A stretch of 6,472 nt of DNA from Desulfurococcales archaeon (GTDB lineage Archaea; Thermoproteota; Thermoprotei_A; Sulfolobales; Desulfurococcaceae): the NCBI GenBank assembly GCA_027028805.1, contig JALVHX010000003.1, positions 1-6,472 on the forward strand, read 5' to 3'. Below the pieces are notes generated by a model. The model searched no databases. It worked only from the letters and a program-made list of their open reading frames with translations, and was not told the origin of the DNA. The first letter of the stretch is position 1; each line of letters starts with the position of its first letter. The position numbers were made by a program, and so were the translations under genes. This document shows, one piece after another, positions 5,703 to 6,472 of this stretch.

Positions 5703-5942
5703 TTATATTTTCTTGGCTCTAAGTTTTTCCTCTAGTTTTTGTTTTTCTTCTAGTTCTCTCAGTATGTGTTTTATGTAGTCTTCTATTTCTTCGGGCGGGA
5801 TTCTTTCTAGGAGCAGTTTCAGGAACTTGGCGGCGCATTTGCTTTTGTGGAAGGCGAGCAGGGTGTTTCCATATTTTATTATTATTCCCTGGCCCTCCGG
5901 GAACACTCTTCCACATACTATGCATCGGTATTTTTTCTTCAA
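5703..5942 (-). CDS. L24e-like (TRASH-type) zinc-finger protein
   Basis: This 79-residue protein has a treble-clef-like metal site, C7-x2-C10-x21-H32-x3-C36. The spacing and flanking sequence (CIVCGRVFPEGQGI, then FHKSKC) resemble ribosomal protein L24e and TRASH domains, with the third ligand His rather than Cys. It is followed by a charged, probably coiled helix (about 50-79, EELEEKQKLEEKL-like) absent from a standard L24e. It is therefore more likely an L24e paralogue or a metal/nucleic-acid-binding adaptor than the ribosomal protein itself, but the latter cannot be excluded. The start is TTG at 5942, with AGGAG two bases upstream. The TTG overlaps the stop of the upstream membrane-protein gene as TTGA, so translation of the two is probably coupled. 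No strong T-run follows on this strand. Confidence 0.85.
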   Translation of the reverse strand: MKKKYRCIVCGRVFPEGQGIIIKYGNTLLAFHKSKCAAKFLKLLLERIPPEEIEDYIKHILRELEEKQKLEEKLRAKKI

Positions 5943-6472
5943 GGCTCCTCACACATGGGGATTGTTTTTTCCTCGTCTAGTATCTCTTTGAGCTTTGCTA
6001 TGTTTTCACTGTATAGGCGTAGCTTGAAGGCCGGGTTATGTTTGCCCCGGATCTCTATATAGTGTCTTTGGGGGTTGTATTCATAGCAATGATCCTTGGT
6101 GAACTCTGTAAAGAATCTATCGTTTACTAGGATGCCTCTACGGTATACTATGTATTTTTGCGGCAGCATTATCTGTACCGGTGGATATTTTCTTGATATT
6201 ATTATCCTGATAATGCTCATTAATAGGAAGATAAACTCGTACATTATAAGGAAGTTTAGGAAGCTGGCTAATTGTTCGTTGGTGAAATAGCTTTCTAGGA
6301 TACTGTTTACATAGGGGGCTAGGTAGGCCCTATAAGCCGGGAATAGTATCAGTACTAGTATAAACGAGCCCATGGAGAACATGACTGATTTCATTTGTTT
6401 CATAAGCTCGTCATGGAGCTCCTTATCGAACATCGCGATCTTGATCGCGTTGTTTTCTCGGAACAAAACCCT
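5939..6472 (-). CDS. Predicted membrane protein, DUF2208-like, probably cut by the window edge
   Basis: At least 175 residues are visible; the function is unknown. Numbering is from the TTG at 6466. A charged stretch (FDKELHDELMKQMKS, 13-27) leads into two hydrophobic segments, about 28-45 and 66-90. A soluble C-terminal region of about 80 residues follows, rich in beta strands and ending in a helix (AKLKEILDEE). This tail looks like a small PH-like domain on the cytoplasmic side. Order and spacing recall archaeal DUF2208 proteins, which I remember as about 230-250 residues with further N-terminal membrane segments. The frame stays open to 6472 (AGG GTT before the TTG), so I think the N terminus lies outside and the TTG is internal; a genuine TTG start is the alternative. 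The stop overlaps the start of the zinc-finger gene by 4 bases, making these two an operon. Confidence 0.8.
   Translation of the reverse strand, partial: RVLFRENNAIKIAMFDKELHDELMKQMKSVMFSMGSFILVLILFPAYRAYLAPYVNSILESYFTNEQLASFLNFLIMYEFIFLLMSIIRIIISRKYPPVQIMLPQKYIVYRRGILVNDRFFTEFTKDHCYEYNPQRHYIEIRGKHNPAFKLRLYSENIAKLKEILDEEKTIPMCEEP

Noticed and set aside
5719..5952. 77-residue minus-strand frame beginning with ATG, overlapping the zinc-finger gene
   Set aside because: It is another reading frame of the same stretch. It lacks the CxxC/HxxxC pattern and has the Arg/Lys/Pro-rich look of a frame-shifted translation.
6096..6290. 64-residue plus-strand frame opposite the membrane-protein gene
   Set aside because: It is antisense to a frame with clear membrane segments and a soluble domain, and has no site or domain of its own.

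Overview
The window looks like chromosomal DNA from a hyperthermophilic crenarchaeon (Thermoproteota), most likely of the Desulfurococcales type. The signs are an archaeal-type leucyl-tRNA synthetase, a short archaeal NOG1-family GTPase, an Ignicoccus-like one-iron superoxide reductase, and an archaeal Lrp/AsnC regulator. AGG/AGA arginine and ATA isoleucine codons are heavily used, TTG start codons are frequent, intergenic DNA is A+T-rich with archaeal TATA-like boxes, and GGTGA/GGAG ribosome-binding sites are present. The assignment rests on protein character only; no rRNA or tRNA gene was seen.

Left part, plus strand. After an A+T-rich upstream region (1-186) comes a NOG1-family ribosome-assembly GTPase (187-1176). 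A 208-base gap follows, holding an A+T palindrome, a G+C-rich hairpin and a TATA box. Next is the complete leucyl-tRNA synthetase gene leuS (1385-4297). Both genes start with TTG, because an in-frame stop lies just upstream and no in-frame ATG is available.

Middle part, plus strand. A T-rich stretch ends leuS, and a perfect 14-bp palindrome next to a TATA-like box then precedes a tight three-gene cluster. It encodes superoxide reductase (4427-4804), an unrecognised small CxxC protein (4791-5123), and an Lrp/AsnC-type regulator (5116-5571). The genes overlap by 14 and 8 bases, so they are very probably co-transcribed and translationally coupled. The superoxide reductase keeps all five iron-binding His/Cys ligands and the flexible Glu, but has Ser where most relatives have the catalytic Lys. 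The same T-rich decamer, TTATTTTTAT, follows both leuS and the regulator gene.

Right part, minus strand. This pair converges on the cluster. A membrane protein that probably continues past the right edge (DUF2208-like) is joined by a TTGA stop/start overlap to a 79-residue L24e-like zinc-finger protein with a charged helical tail.

Most of the window is housekeeping: ribosome assembly, tRNA charging and oxidative-stress defence. The parts least explained by known biology are the SOR/CxxC/Lrp cluster with its operator-like palindrome, and the coupled membrane-protein/zinc-finger pair. No mobile element, CRISPR array, toxin-antitoxin pair or defence system is visible.
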